A stretch of DNA of 64,000 nucleotides from an uncultured Duncaniella sp. (GTDB lineage Bacteria; Bacteroidota; Bacteroidia; Bacteroidales; Muribaculaceae): contig CAJTMH010000002.1 in the NCBI GenBank assembly GCA_910577255.1, positions 496,001-560,000 on the forward strand. Reading direction: 5' to 3'. The translations under genes and the position numbers were made by a program. Shown here piece after piece: positions 10,001-17,093 of the stretch (position 1 is the stretch's first letter; every line of letters starts with the position of its first letter). The notes beneath the pieces are model-generated. The model ran no database searches, had not been told where the DNA came from, and worked only from the letters and a program-made list of their open reading frames with translations.

Positions 10001-10508
10001 CTATATACTCGACTGCGCCACGGCACTCATCAACGAGGCTGTGATGGCAGAACGCCGCGACTCCACCGACCTTGCTCCCGAGGAGGTCCAGAAGCTCAAC
10101 GCCTACAAGGCCGACCGCTATGCCAAGGCGCTCAACCTCCTTGAGATCATGGAGACCAAGCTCCCCGAAGCAGCATCGCCCTACGCAGTCCAGGTGCCTC
10201 AGAAGATGGCCCAGATCTATGCCCGCATCGGTGTCACCACAGATAACGAGGCTGCTTCCAAGAAAGCCCTCGAGCTGCTCGAGAAAGAGCTTCGCCGCTA
10301 TGCACAGAATGTGAAGTACTACCAGAGCCTCAACCCCTGGCAGTATGCCACACTCCCGCAGACCGACCGCTTCATCGAGACATATTACATGGTTAACCTC
10401 CTCCAGGATTACGCCGACGCGGGAGGCGACCCCGAAAAGATGATTTCAGAGCTGGAAGAGATGGGGGTCAATTTTGACCGCATAGTCTCAATAATCCAGC
10501 AGCAATAA
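7032..10508 (+). CDS. DUF2723 (GT117) multi-pass membrane protein, putative protein O-glycosyltransferase
   Basis: A 1158-residue protein of the DUF2723 family, related to eukaryotic TMEM260 and classed as GT117, a lipid-linked-sugar-dependent glycosyltransferase fold like protein O-mannosyltransferases. The N-terminal half has about a dozen transmembrane helices. The first exported loop holds FWDCPEF with an acidic pair, D35 and E38, which would match the catalytic acidic motif of PMT-type enzymes. A second family motif, PRERDYAFAGSFYAFSIW, lies near 630-650. The C-terminal 450 residues are soluble and probably periplasmic, with TPR-like helices near the end. In Bacteroidota these proteins are thought to take part in general O-glycosylation of exported proteins; the donor here is unknown. 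It follows trpS by 50 bases and ends 15 bases before a 19-bp hairpin. Confidence 0.85.
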   Translation: MKKYNLINNTLGWLCFVIAALTYLLTLEPTASFWDCPEFISQGYKLEVGHPPGNPIFMLAARFFVNFAFGDISKVALMVNAMSALLSAGTILLLFWTITHLVKRLVVKDDATEIPMVKMLVIFGSGICGALAYTWSDTFWFSAVEGEVYAFSSFCTALVFWLILKWENRVHNPHSDKYLILIAYVIGISIAVHLLNLLCIPAIALVIYYRLWPDTTAKGSLITLVLSAIVVGLILYGLVPGFIEVAQYFELFFVNVIGCSYNVGVLVYAILAVACFIWAIRELYLQRSAGAIRLSVLLSILLSGIPFIGESLWIPVVIMAAVIAYLYMAKKLPVRILNLVVMSIFVIFIGYSSYALLLIRSSANPPMNQNSPDNVFALSSYLNREQYGERPLFYGQTNNSTVVYEVSAQGEVAPKYTPGKALYSKVVKTSPDQADKYEIIGYKKNYVMAPELDMLFPRIYSGQHTAAYGDWIGGLKGRPVAATQYVSPDGEVLQTVDRIKPTMAESLRFFLVYQLNHMYWRYFMWNFAGRQNDIQGNGEVNHGNWISGIPFIDNPRLGDQSLLPDSEGKGNKGHNVFYLLPLIMGIIGLGWQAFTSKRGIEQFWVIFFLFFMTGIAIVLYLNQPPTQPRERDYAFAGSFYAFSIWVGMGVAGLWALLRLALDKKAKKGEQASAGNDEKAALIPAVIACAVGILVPLQMVSQTWDDHDRSGRYTTRDFGMNYLDSVDENGIIFTNGDNDTFPLWYAQEVEGHRTDVKVVNLSYLTTDWYANQVKHPSYEAAGIETLAEPLNYGYDRMNFSYFAADEDSTAVNVYTSLRQVYDPSSSKNAWNAPMIKYPNMFIPIDLQAAVKSGRITEAEADYADTAIVADMHNDRDAMRHGGMTLSQILSLDMLATSVKNGWNRPIYFASTVPSDYYLGLQPYMRSTGMAYEITPVRNEENSDYDIVAVNTDKAYRNITEKFRWGGLDKVTSPDEIYLDETVRRMVTTTRSYILDCATALINEAVMAERRDSTDLAPEEVQKLNAYKADRYAKALNLLEIMETKLPEAASPYAVQVPQKMAQIYARIGVTTDNEAASKKALELLEKELRRYAQNVKYYQSLNPWQYATLPQTDRFIETYYMVNLLQDYADAGGDPEKMISELEEMGVNFDRIVSIIQQQ

Positions 10509-10522
10509 GCCACAACACCACA

Positions 10523-10569
10523 CTGAAAGGGCATGATGCGCGACATTACTGCGCATCATGCCCTTTCAG
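10523..10569 (+). terminator. Perfect 19-bp hairpin between the GT117 and deacetylase genes
   Basis: Two 19-base arms (10523-10541 and 10551-10569) are exact reverse complements around a 9-base loop. It lies between the stop at 10508 and the next start at 10589. No T-tract follows the stem, though the arms hold AAAGGG/CCCTTT, so it could be a terminator, an mRNA-stability element or a processing site. Confidence 0.55.
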
Positions 10570-10588
10570 TCCAAACCAACCCTACAAG

Positions 10589-11206
10589 ATGTTCATCGAA
10601 CAGCCGCCCCTGCTCTACCGACTTCTGTTCCCGGAAGCCATCTGGCGCATCAAGCGCCGAGGCAAAAAGATGGTCTACCTTACATTTGACGACGGCCCAA
10701 TCCCCGAGGAGACCCCTTGGGTGCTCGACCTGCTTGACAGCTACGGCATAAAAGCCACTTTCTTCATGGTAGGAGACAATGTGCGCCGCCATCCCCATCT
10801 GCTTGAGGAGGTGAAACGCCGCGGACATTCATACGGCAACCACACCATGCACCATCTGCAGGGAATCAAGGAGAGCACTCCCCGCTACCTGCGCGACATC
10901 ACCGAAGCTGCCTCCCTGATTGATTCGAGCCTTTTCAGGCCTCCCCACGGCATCATCTACCCCTCACAGGCACGGCTCATAAAGCACCACTACAACATAG
11001 TGATGTATGACCTCGTGACGCGCGACTATTCAAAACACCTCACAGGCGAAGAGGTCCTGGAGAATGTGAAGCGTTATGCCCGCAACGGCTCGATAATCGT
11101 ATTCCACGACTCTCTCAAAGCCCATACCAACATGCGCTACGCTCTCCCGAAAGCCATAGAGTGGCTACGTGACCAAGGCTACGAATTCGCCACCCTACCC
11201 ATGTAA
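10589..11206 (+). CDS. NodB-type polysaccharide deacetylase family protein
   Basis: A 205-residue carbohydrate esterase family 4 protein, a metal-dependent deacetylase of N-acetylated sugars such as peptidoglycan, chitin or surface glycans. All five NodB motifs are visible: TFDDGP (32-37; D35 metal, D34 base), HTMHH (85-89; the two metal histidines), RPPHG (117-121), a DLVTRDYS stretch (141-148) and VFHDS (171-175). There is no signal peptide or membrane anchor, so it is the compact catalytic domain alone. In Bacteroidota this small cytoplasmic-looking form is common and its substrate is unknown. It lies between the GT117 gene and queG; whether it is transcribed through the upstream hairpin is uncertain. 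Confidence 0.9.
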   Translation: MFIEQPPLLYRLLFPEAIWRIKRRGKKMVYLTFDDGPIPEETPWVLDLLDSYGIKATFFMVGDNVRRHPHLLEEVKRRGHSYGNHTMHHLQGIKESTPRYLRDITEAASLIDSSLFRPPHGIIYPSQARLIKHHYNIVMYDLVTRDYSKHLTGEEVLENVKRYARNGSIIVFHDSLKAHTNMRYALPKAIEWLRDQGYEFATLPM

Positions 11207-11239
11207 TATCCCCAACCTACCCCCTCTATTTAATCCACC

Positions 11240-12151
11240 ATGACCTCACAAGAGATCAAGCAGCTTCTACACGACGCCGGCGCCTACACCGCAGGGGTTG
11301 CCGAGGCATGTCCGGTGGATGATGACGCCATGGAGCGATATGCAGGATGGCTCGGCAGCGGGGCACACGGAGAGATGCATTATCTTGAAAACCATGCAGA
11401 GCTGCGCCGTGACCCTGCAAAACTACTCGAAGGGGCCAGGAGTGTCATATCATGCGCTTTCAACTACTATTATCCCATAACCAGGTCGGCCGATGAACCG
11501 CGATGGGCCATGTATGCCCTCGGAACCGACTATCATGAGGTGGTGCGCCGACGCCTTGAGAGTGTCGCCACATGCATCACCCAGCTCACAGGGGCGGCTT
11601 GCAGAGTGTGTGTTGATTCTGCCCCTATCCTCGAACACTACTGGGCCGTGAAAGCCGGTATAGGCTTCATGGGGCTCAACAGGCAGCTGATAATCCCTGA
11701 TGCCGGCACTCATTTTTTCCTTGGGGAGATACTGACCACACTTCCACTTGAAGCCGACACCCCATCTACCGGAAGCTGCCTGGGCTGCCGCCGCTGCATC
11801 ACAGCCTGTCCCGGAAAAGCCCTCTCGGCCGGGTCACCTCTTGATGCCACGCGGTGCCTGTCATATCTCACCATCGAGCACCGGGGAGATTTCCCGGTGG
11901 GACACACCCCTTTAGGGACTCATGTCTACGGCTGCGACACATGCCAGAGTGTCTGCCCACACAATTCTCATCCCCCAATCAGTAATATCCCTGAATTCGC
12001 TCCTCGTCCTGAAATCCTTGCACTCACCCGTGAGGAGATACTCCGGATGACACAACCTGACTTTTCACGCATCTTCACCCATTCGGCCATCAAACGCACC
12101 AAACTTGCGGGGCTGATACGCAATGCACTACATATGGGAAAACACACTTGA
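11240..12151 (+). CDS. queG: Epoxyqueuosine reductase
   Basis: Cobalamin- and iron-sulfur-dependent enzyme that reduces epoxyqueuosine to queuosine in the tRNA anticodon, the last step of queuosine synthesis. In the 303-residue product the first 4Fe-4S motif is C180-x2-C183-x2-C186-x3-C190 and the second uses C206, C232, C235 and C239 (GCDTCQSVCPHN). The family VDSAPILE segment, with the catalytic aspartate, is at 125-132. It lacks the C-terminal HEAT-like extension of longer homologues, as is usual in Bacteroidota. It starts 33 bases after the deacetylase and probably shares its transcript. Confidence 0.95.
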   Translation: MTSQEIKQLLHDAGAYTAGVAEACPVDDDAMERYAGWLGSGAHGEMHYLENHAELRRDPAKLLEGARSVISCAFNYYYPITRSADEPRWAMYALGTDYHEVVRRRLESVATCITQLTGAACRVCVDSAPILEHYWAVKAGIGFMGLNRQLIIPDAGTHFFLGEILTTLPLEADTPSTGSCLGCRRCITACPGKALSAGSPLDATRCLSYLTIEHRGDFPVGHTPLGTHVYGCDTCQSVCPHNSHPPISNIPEFAPRPEILALTREEILRMTQPDFSRIFTHSAIKRTKLAGLIRNALHMGKHT

Positions 12152-12216
12152 GGAATCACACGAAATAAGTTAAAAAGTGTTGAATTTTTCATCCAAAAGT
12201 TAACGACGGTTAAAAA

Positions 12217-12247
12217 TTTGGGGGGGTAATTTTTGGTTGTACATTTG
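12217..12247 (+). promoter_or_regulatory. Consensus promoter of the small secreted-protein gene
   Basis: TTTG at 12217-12220 and TACATTTG at 12240-12247 with a 19-base spacer. Transcription would begin near 12253, giving a 130-base leader in which the octamer CCGCGCCT occurs twice. Confidence 0.8.
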
Positions 12248-12383
12248 TACGCGCATTATGTCCGCGCCTAATCAAATATGGCAATCATAACCGCGCCTTG
12301 CCTCTTTCCTGCCTATCCAAGGAATCTATTACCAAATCAATCAAACTTATATTCATTTTTCCAACCAATTAACTTCACGTTTT

Positions 12384-13100
12384 ATGAAGAAAATCTTTAC
12401 TCTTCTTGCAGCTGCAGCTATTGCAGTATCCGCTAACGCCCAGGGCACTTACGCAGTTCCCGAAACTCAGCCCACCGATGGCCAGGTAATTACTTCAGTT
12501 CCTAACATCACCATGACCTATGGTACTGGCTACAAAGAAAACAAGCAGAACTATCTTTACGGTGAAAACTCTGACAGCCCCTTCACTTACTACACCCAGG
12601 GCACTGCCAACGTAACTTTCGATGCTGATGGCGTTCCCTCAACCGGCGCATTCTATGAATTCAAGCCTGAAAAGAACGGTGTCCTCGAAGTAGCTGCCGT
12701 TATCGGTAATGGCAAAGAATTTTTCGTAATGGACAATGGCGTTAATATGCCCATCACCGGTTATACCCTCATCGGCAATAAGATTGACGAAGCTACCGGC
12801 GAATATCCTATCGTTACCCCCGGCGAAGATAACAAACTGGCTGCAAAATTCTATGGCCTCATCAAATTTGACGTTGTTGCAGGTCACACTTACTACACTT
12901 ACATGAAGGGTAGCAAGATGAGCTTCTATGGCTTCAACTATACAGTTAGCGACGATTCTTCTGCCATCACCGACATCACTGTTGACGAAAACGCTCCTGT
13001 TGAATACTTCAACCTTCAGGGTATCCGCGTTGACAACCCCGAAAACGGTCTTTACATCAAGCGCCAGGGCAACACTGTAACCAAAGTGCTTGTAAAATAA
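12384..13100 (+). CDS. Small secreted protein with a Bacteroidales C-terminal motif
   Basis: A 238-residue protein I cannot place in a named family. It has a clear signal peptide (about 1-19, ending ANAQ). The body is rich in beta-type residues and Gly/Tyr/Asn. The last 35 residues, containing APVEYFNLQGIRVDNPENG and ending KRQGNTVTKVLVK, match a C-terminal motif I know from many exported proteins of gut Bacteroidales; it resembles a short sorting or anchoring tail, but its function is not established. The codons favour T-ending forms more than most neighbours, a pattern shared with nifJ here, suggesting high expression. It has a consensus promoter, a 130-base leader and a strong terminator, so it is a monocistronic unit. 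Confidence 0.8.
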   Translation: MKKIFTLLAAAAIAVSANAQGTYAVPETQPTDGQVITSVPNITMTYGTGYKENKQNYLYGENSDSPFTYYTQGTANVTFDADGVPSTGAFYEFKPEKNGVLEVAAVIGNGKEFFVMDNGVNMPITGYTLIGNKIDEATGEYPIVTPGEDNKLAAKFYGLIKFDVVAGHTYYTYMKGSKMSFYGFNYTVSDDSSAITDITVDENAPVEYFNLQGIRVDNPENGLYIKRQGNTVTKVLVK

Positions 13101-13177
13101 GATAAAAACTAAATCGCGATGATTTGGTAAGTACCCATCTCCACACAATGGAATGGGATTAAATTAAGTCTGAATGG

Positions 13178-13213
13178 TGACGCGAAGCCTTAATGGCCTC
13201 GCGTCATTTTTTT
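13178..13213 (+). terminator. Strong intrinsic terminator
   Basis: TGACGCGAAGCC (13178-13189) pairs with GGCCTCGCGTCA (13195-13206) with one mismatch and a 5-base loop, followed by seven T (13207-13213). It closes the unit of the small secreted protein and separates it from the convergent tatD operon. Confidence 0.9.
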
Positions 13214-13217
13214 GTAA

Positions 13218-13793
13218 TCAGACTTCAAGAACGCGTCGCTGCGCAGCCCTCACAAGAGCCAAAGGCACATCCGAATCATCGGTCTCCATCAACCGGCGCG
13301 ATGGGGGTGTCACTTTCAAAGCCATTGGATTAAATTTAGCCCCGAATGACAGATAGAATCCGCATCTCACCAACTCCTCGGCCAACTGCGGTTTCCCCCT
13401 GAATCCATGTATTATCCACGGCTGCGAAGGGGCCAATCTCCTCCTCAGGGCTATAATCTCACCCCAAGCCTTCACCACATGCAGAATGAGGGGTTTGCCC
13501 ACCTCCTCGCTCAAAGCCGCGTGCCACTCAAACAGAGCTGTCTGCATGCGCATGCACCCTTTCGGCCGCAAGGTATCAAGCCCGGTCTCACCGATGGCCA
13601 CCACGCCCCGCTCCACGGCAAGAGCCATGACAGCACGTAGGTCGGCCGGTGTGGCGCGCTCCACATTCCAAGGATGAATCCCTACCGAATACATGTAGCC
13701 ACGCTCCAGACGCAGACGTGAAAGCGGAACACCGACAGGGTCGATGTCCACCACAGCGTTCAGACGATGGTGATGGGTGTGAATATCAATCAT
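13218..13793 (-). CDS. TatD-family metal-dependent hydrolase, short form
   Basis: A 191-residue TIM-barrel amidohydrolase of the TatD family (nuclease or deoxyribonuclease-like in characterised members). Metal-site residues are visible: H5 and H7 in DIHTHH, E69 in GETGLD, H105, H129 in IIHGFRG, and D172 in METD. It is shorter than typical TatD (about 210-260), mainly through compact loops, but keeps all ligands. Its ATG overlaps the yidD stop by four bases (ATGA), so translation is probably coupled. It is the last gene of the LOG-to-tatD operon. Confidence 0.9.
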   Translation of the reverse strand: MIDIHTHHHRLNAVVDIDPVGVPLSRLRLERGYMYSVGIHPWNVERATPADLRAVMALAVERGVVAIGETGLDTLRPKGCMRMQTALFEWHAALSEEVGKPLILHVVKAWGEIIALRRRLAPSQPWIIHGFRGKPQLAEELVRCGFYLSFGAKFNPMALKVTPPSRRLMETDDSDVPLALVRAAQRRVLEV

Positions 13794-14047
13794 GGCACCG
13801 GATCATAGCCCGATCCGCCCCAGGGATGACATCGTGACAAGCGTCGCAGAGCAAGCCACAGCCCTCGCACGGCGCCATGCTTACGGAGTGCCTCGATGGC
13901 ATATTGGCTGCATGTGGGCGTGAAACGGCATGCCGATGGAAACATCGGGGAGATGCAGAGCTGATAAAAGCGGATGGGGAGTATGAGGAGACGGGCGAGC
14001 ATACGGAAAAGGGGGATGTTGAGGCGGCTACGGTCAGCGGTCGGCAT
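13790..14047 (-). CDS. yidD: Membrane protein insertion efficiency factor YidD
   Basis: An 85-residue inner-membrane-associated protein that assists YidC-dependent insertion. The family signature is complete: LCISPMFPSACRFTPTCSQY in the middle with its conserved cysteines, and a C-terminal GGSGYDPVP. An amphipathic N-terminal helix (about 14-30) fits membrane binding. It overlaps the rnpA end by 14 bases and the tatD start by 4 bases. The rnpA-yidD order is the widespread one, although rpmH is not adjacent here. Confidence 0.95.
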   Translation of the reverse strand: MPTADRSRLNIPLFRMLARLLILPIRFYQLCISPMFPSACRFTPTCSQYAIEALRKHGAVRGLWLALRRLSRCHPWGGSGYDPVP

Positions 14048-14432
14048 CAGGGGAGGTCAGATCGCGCCCTATGCGCTCAAGCAGACGACCCATCGCAATC
14101 TCCACCCGGCTATATGGCAACACTTCGGAGGCCACATATATGAATGCGATATCCACCGGGACATCTGACGGAAAGAGATGGCGATGGAGACGGTAAGCCT
14201 CACGCACACGCCGCCGCATGGTCACACGGTCGACGGCATGGCGCAGACGCTTCTTAGGGATGGAGATAAGGAATTGCGGACAGGAAGCCGAACGCTTGCC
14301 GTTGACACGCCACGAAGCCCTCAGCGGATAGGCCAACGACGACTTCACACCGGGATTGGCACGGTCAAAAAGCTGACCGATGGCAATCTCGCTGCAAAGT
14401 TTTTCTATCTTATAGAGTCGGAGCCCTTTCAT
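14034..14432 (-). CDS. rnpA: Ribonuclease P protein component
   Basis: Protein subunit that binds the RNase P RNA and helps 5' maturation of tRNA. The product has 132 residues, with the beta-strand SCPQFLISIPKKRLRHAVDR followed by MRRRVREAYR. In most homologues the RNR core reads AVxRNxxKRxxRE; here the Asn is Val70 and the next residue Thr71, while the flanking arginines and the REAYR end remain. Length, position between hemD and yidD, and flanking motifs make the assignment secure despite this change. Its stop lies inside yidD. Confidence 0.92.
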   Translation of the reverse strand: MKGLRLYKIEKLCSEIAIGQLFDRANPGVKSSLAYPLRASWRVNGKRSASCPQFLISIPKKRLRHAVDRVTMRRRVREAYRLHRHLFPSDVPVDIAFIYVASEVLPYSRVEIAMGRLLERIGRDLTSPDADR

Positions 14433-14459
14433 CGGGTGGGAATATGCCGTAGCCAGTGA

Positions 14460-15206
14460 CTACTTCTTGGCATCCTCCTTGAGGAAGTTCTCAAGGGCGG
14501 CGGTCATGGAAGGAGCCTTTACAGAGGGGGCCTCAAGGTCGAGGCGCAATCCTGCGTTGCGGACAGCCTGGGCAGTTGTGGCACCGAAGCATCCGATACG
14601 GATGTCGTTCTGCTTGAATTCAGGGAAGTTTTTGAGCAGAGAGTCGATACCCGAGGGGCTGAAGAAGAGGAGCATGTCATAGTCGAAACGCTCATCGGGA
14701 CCAAAGTCATTTGACACGGTGCGATACATCACAGCCTTTGTGTAGCTGATGCCGTTGGTGTCGAGAATGCTTGTGTCCTCCTTGTGCACGTCCGACACGA
14801 TGTAGAGGAACTTCTCCTTCTTGTGCTTGATAAGGAATGGCATGAGGCCGTCGAGTTTGCCGGTCTCGCCATGGAATATCTTGCGTTTACGATACACTAT
14901 ATATTTCTGAAGATAGAGCGCGATTGACTCCGTGGTACAGAAATACTTCATAGTGTCGGGAATCGAGATACGCATCTCCTCGCAAAGGCGGAAGAAATGG
15001 TCAATAGCTGTGCGTGCTGTGAAAATGATGGCGGTAAAATCTGAAATCGAGATTTTTGACTGACGGAATTCTTTTGCGGTCAGACCTTCTACCTTAATGA
15101 ACGGACGGAATTCAATCTCTACCCCATATTTTTCAGCAATGTCATAGTAGGGCGACTTATCTGAAGAGGGTTTAGGTTGCGATACTAATACTTTTTTAAC
15201 TTTCAC
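14460..15206 (-). CDS. hemD: Uroporphyrinogen-III synthase
   Basis: Cyclises hydroxymethylbilane to uroporphyrinogen III in tetrapyrrole synthesis. The 248-residue product has the two-lobed HemD pattern: a start KKVLVSQPKP, then FTAIIFTARTAIDHFF in lobe 1, and DMLLFFSPSGIDSLLKNF with IGCFGATTAQAVRNAGL in lobe 2. These diverged sequences are typical of Bacteroidota, where hemD sits beside DUF4271 and rnpA as here. No other heme genes are in the window. A possible internal promoter lies in the end of the upstream gene. Confidence 0.9.
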   Translation of the reverse strand: MKVKKVLVSQPKPSSDKSPYYDIAEKYGVEIEFRPFIKVEGLTAKEFRQSKISISDFTAIIFTARTAIDHFFRLCEEMRISIPDTMKYFCTTESIALYLQKYIVYRKRKIFHGETGKLDGLMPFLIKHKKEKFLYIVSDVHKEDTSILDTNGISYTKAVMYRTVSNDFGPDERFDYDMLLFFSPSGIDSLLKNFPEFKQNDIRIGCFGATTAQAVRNAGLRLDLEAPSVKAPSMTAALENFLKEDAKK

Positions 15207-15261
15207 TATCGTTAGTGTATTTCGAACTAATTTTCTGTGCGCGTAATCAGTTCAGGGTTAT

Positions 15262-16059
15262 TTAGAGCATGCTTAAAAATCCTATGCCTCGATAGAGCAA
15301 TACGAGGGGCACGATTTCAAGGGTGCAAAGGTACAAAATAAAATAAATCAACGAGCCAAAATTATCGTAAAAAAGCCTAAAACCCTTGCAAATAAATATA
15401 AAACGGGCCATAAAGTAGAACAAAACGCCCATCGGGAACACCACAACCACCGCTCCGGGGTTGAAAAGTACCACTAAGGCCGGGGCCACAAGAGCCAGTC
15501 CAAGGAGCGACTGTGAGGCATTGAACCCTTTGAGCCAAAGGCGCGACGACACCTTGTCGGTGAACACATATCCTACCGTCCTGTAGGCCGCGAGCTGCCA
15601 CAAATAATACAATAAGGCCACCAGCGTCACGGCGGCTATAGCGCCGAAAGTCGAGAGCGGTCCCGACACCCCCTCGCGGGTCATGACCGAGTTGACGATG
15701 ATACCCTCCGACACACATGCCAGCAGCACCACCGACATCTGTATGCCGGTCTCGCTGAAGGTGCGGACTGAGAATGTGTTTTCCCTGCGGCGCACTGACC
15801 ACAGATCGGTTGAAAAATTCTTTATGAAAGTGGAATAGTGACGGAAATTATAGGCAAGGATAAGGAAAATGCCGATGAGCAGACACAGCACTCCTGAGTC
15901 ATAACCAGGGAGCAATGTGCGCTCCATAGGACTCTCCCCGGCCATATAAGCCACCATGCCTGTGGTCATCGAGCCTTTCTCGCTCACAGCCACCGGGGCC
16001 TGGAACTCATGACACACCTGCGGTTGCCAAGCCGAAACACTGTCAGCGCGCGCCGTCAT
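15262..16059 (-). CDS. DUF4271 membrane protein
   Basis: A 265-residue integral membrane protein of the DUF4271 family, restricted to Bacteroidota and usually encoded next to hemD. About seven hydrophobic segments are visible between residues 50 and 262, after a soluble 45-residue N-terminus. The function is unknown; gene order hints at a link to heme or to membrane biogenesis but proves nothing. Its ATG overlaps the end of the LOG gene by four bases. Confidence 0.85.
   Translation of the reverse strand: MTARADSVSAWQPQVCHEFQAPVAVSEKGSMTTGMVAYMAGESPMERTLLPGYDSGVLCLLIGIFLILAYNFRHYSTFIKNFSTDLWSVRRRENTFSVRTFSETGIQMSVVLLACVSEGIIVNSVMTREGVSGPLSTFGAIAAVTLVALLYYLWQLAAYRTVGYVFTDKVSSRLWLKGFNASQSLLGLALVAPALVVLFNPGAVVVVFPMGVLFYFMARFIFICKGFRLFYDNFGSLIYFILYLCTLEIVPLVLLYRGIGFLSML
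15326..15360 (-). promoter_or_regulatory. Possible internal promoter for hemD
   Basis: On the minus strand a TACCTTTG -7 element (15326-15333) lies 23 bases downstream of TTTG (15357-15360), within the last codons of the DUF4271 gene. Transcription would start near 15320 and read into hemD-rnpA-yidD-tatD. The spacer is long, so this is tentative. Confidence 0.35.
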
Positions 16060-16628
16060 CCTTTCCTGCTGTTGACAATCACATCAATGGCCTCCTGCGG
16101 AGTGGCCACCACTGTCGCCGGAATCACGTCGCCTCGCATGAAACCCTCAGCCTGCATCTTCTCAAACATCTGCAGCAGGGGATCATAGAACCCATCCGTG
16201 TTGACTATCACCACCGGACCTTCAAAAATCCCGAGCTGGTGCCATGTCATCATCTCGGCGAGCTCGTCGAGGGTACCGATGCCTCCGGCCAAAGCCACCG
16301 CTCCGCATGAGCGGGAGGCCATAGTGGCCTTGCGAACGTGCATTGAAGGGGTGTCGATACACTCGTGGAGCCCCTCATGCGCCCAGCCCTTCTCAATCAT
16401 GAAGTGGGGTAACACACCCACGGTGTGGCCTCCGGCCTCAAGCGCACCGTCAATAGCTGCCGCCATCAGCCCGGCCGAACCGCCGCCACACACCAATTCA
16501 AGGCCGTTGGCAGCGATAAGCCGACCCATTTCAAGGGCTGCTTCCTTATATTTCCGGTCGATCCGCGATGAAGAGGCGCAGTATACCACCACCCCATCCG
16601 GCTTCATTTCTTTCTCATTCATGGGCAC
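16056..16628 (-). CDS. LOG-family (TIGR00730) Rossmann protein, probable nucleoside 5'-monophosphate phosphoribohydrolase
   Basis: A 190-residue homologue of LONELY GUY enzymes, which release the base from cytokinin nucleotides and, in bacteria, from ordinary purine nucleotides. Seen: VVYCASSSR for nucleotide binding near the N-terminus, VCGGGSAGLM, the substrate motif SMHVRKATM and the phosphate-binding GGIGTLDE. In plants the last motif begins with Pro (PGGxGTxxE); here it is Ala, which occurs in some bacterial members. The start could be 16628 or 16622; a TAATTTTG -7-like element directly upstream (16628-16635) would favour 16622 or a shorter leader. First gene of the minus-strand operon. 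Confidence 0.88.
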   Translation of the reverse strand: MPMNEKEMKPDGVVVYCASSSRIDRKYKEAALEMGRLIAANGLELVCGGGSAGLMAAAIDGALEAGGHTVGVLPHFMIEKGWAHEGLHECIDTPSMHVRKATMASRSCGAVALAGGIGTLDELAEMMTWHQLGIFEGPVVIVNTDGFYDPLLQMFEKMQAEGFMRGDVIPATVVATPQEAIDVIVNSRKG

Positions 16629-16671
16629 AAAATTAGCAATAATTTTCCTATTATTAATGCCTCCCCTTACC

Positions 16672-16691
16672 CAAAAGTTTTATTACTTTTG
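16672..16691. promoter_or_regulatory. Dyad with a -7 element between divergent genes
   Basis: CAAAAGT (16672-16678) and ACTTTTG (16685-16691) form a perfect inverted repeat around TTTATT. On the plus strand TACTTTTG (16684-16691) matches the -7 consensus and would start transcription about 100 bases before the 58-residue membrane protein. No clear -33 element accompanies it. Confidence 0.4.
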
Positions 16692-16795
16692 CAGCGGCGA
16701 AATCATTTTTGACTTTTAGTTGAATTCCATATCTTTTTGAGAATATAAATATCCGACCGGAACCTCCATCGGTGGTCCTCAATTCTAATTGACGA

Positions 16796-16972
16796 ATGTC
16801 ACACAGTATCATAATTTTAATCTTCTCAGTCCTGGGAGCAGGCTTCAACATGGCTGCCCTCATAGGGAAAAAGCGGAAAAAACTGACTCTCGACGATGCG
16901 CTGAATTTAATCATTTACATCGCCCTCATAGTATTCGCAATAATATCACTCGTGAACCACGAGCCGTTTTAG
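16796..16972 (+). CDS. Small two-helix membrane protein, 58 residues
   Basis: ATG at 16796 to TAG at 16970-16972. The product starts MSHSIIILIFSVLGAGFNMA, followed by a basic linker (GKKRKKLTLDD) and a second hydrophobic helix (LNLIIYIALIVFAII), ending NHEPF. The two helices with a Lys/Arg-rich loop predict a hairpin membrane protein with the loop inside. I do not recognise a family. The clean hydrophobic pattern, charged loop, correct strand after a -7 element and a strong hairpin just downstream (17034-17074) argue that it is real. Confidence 0.6.
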   Translation: MSHSIIILIFSVLGAGFNMAALIGKKRKKLTLDDALNLIIYIALIVFAIISLVNHEPF

Positions 16973-17002
16973 CCCCCGCAGTTACCTAAACGAAACAATC
17001 AG

Positions 17003-17074
17003 AGCCTGAGCGATATTCATGCGTCAGGCTATTACGGCACGGCCGCCGCATCATCATAGCGACGGCCGTGCCGT
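17003..17074. terminator. Two hairpins between convergent units, probable bidirectional terminator
   Basis: AGCCTGA (17003-17009) pairs with TCAGGCT (17024-17030). Directly after it, a 12-bp arm ACGGCACGGCCG (17034-17045) pairs with 17063-17074, extended by an inner CGC/GCG and a 9-base loop. The site lies between the plus-strand small membrane gene and the end of the minus-strand phage-like cassette. Confidence 0.6.
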
Positions 17075-17093
17075 TGATTTCGGGCATTACGCC

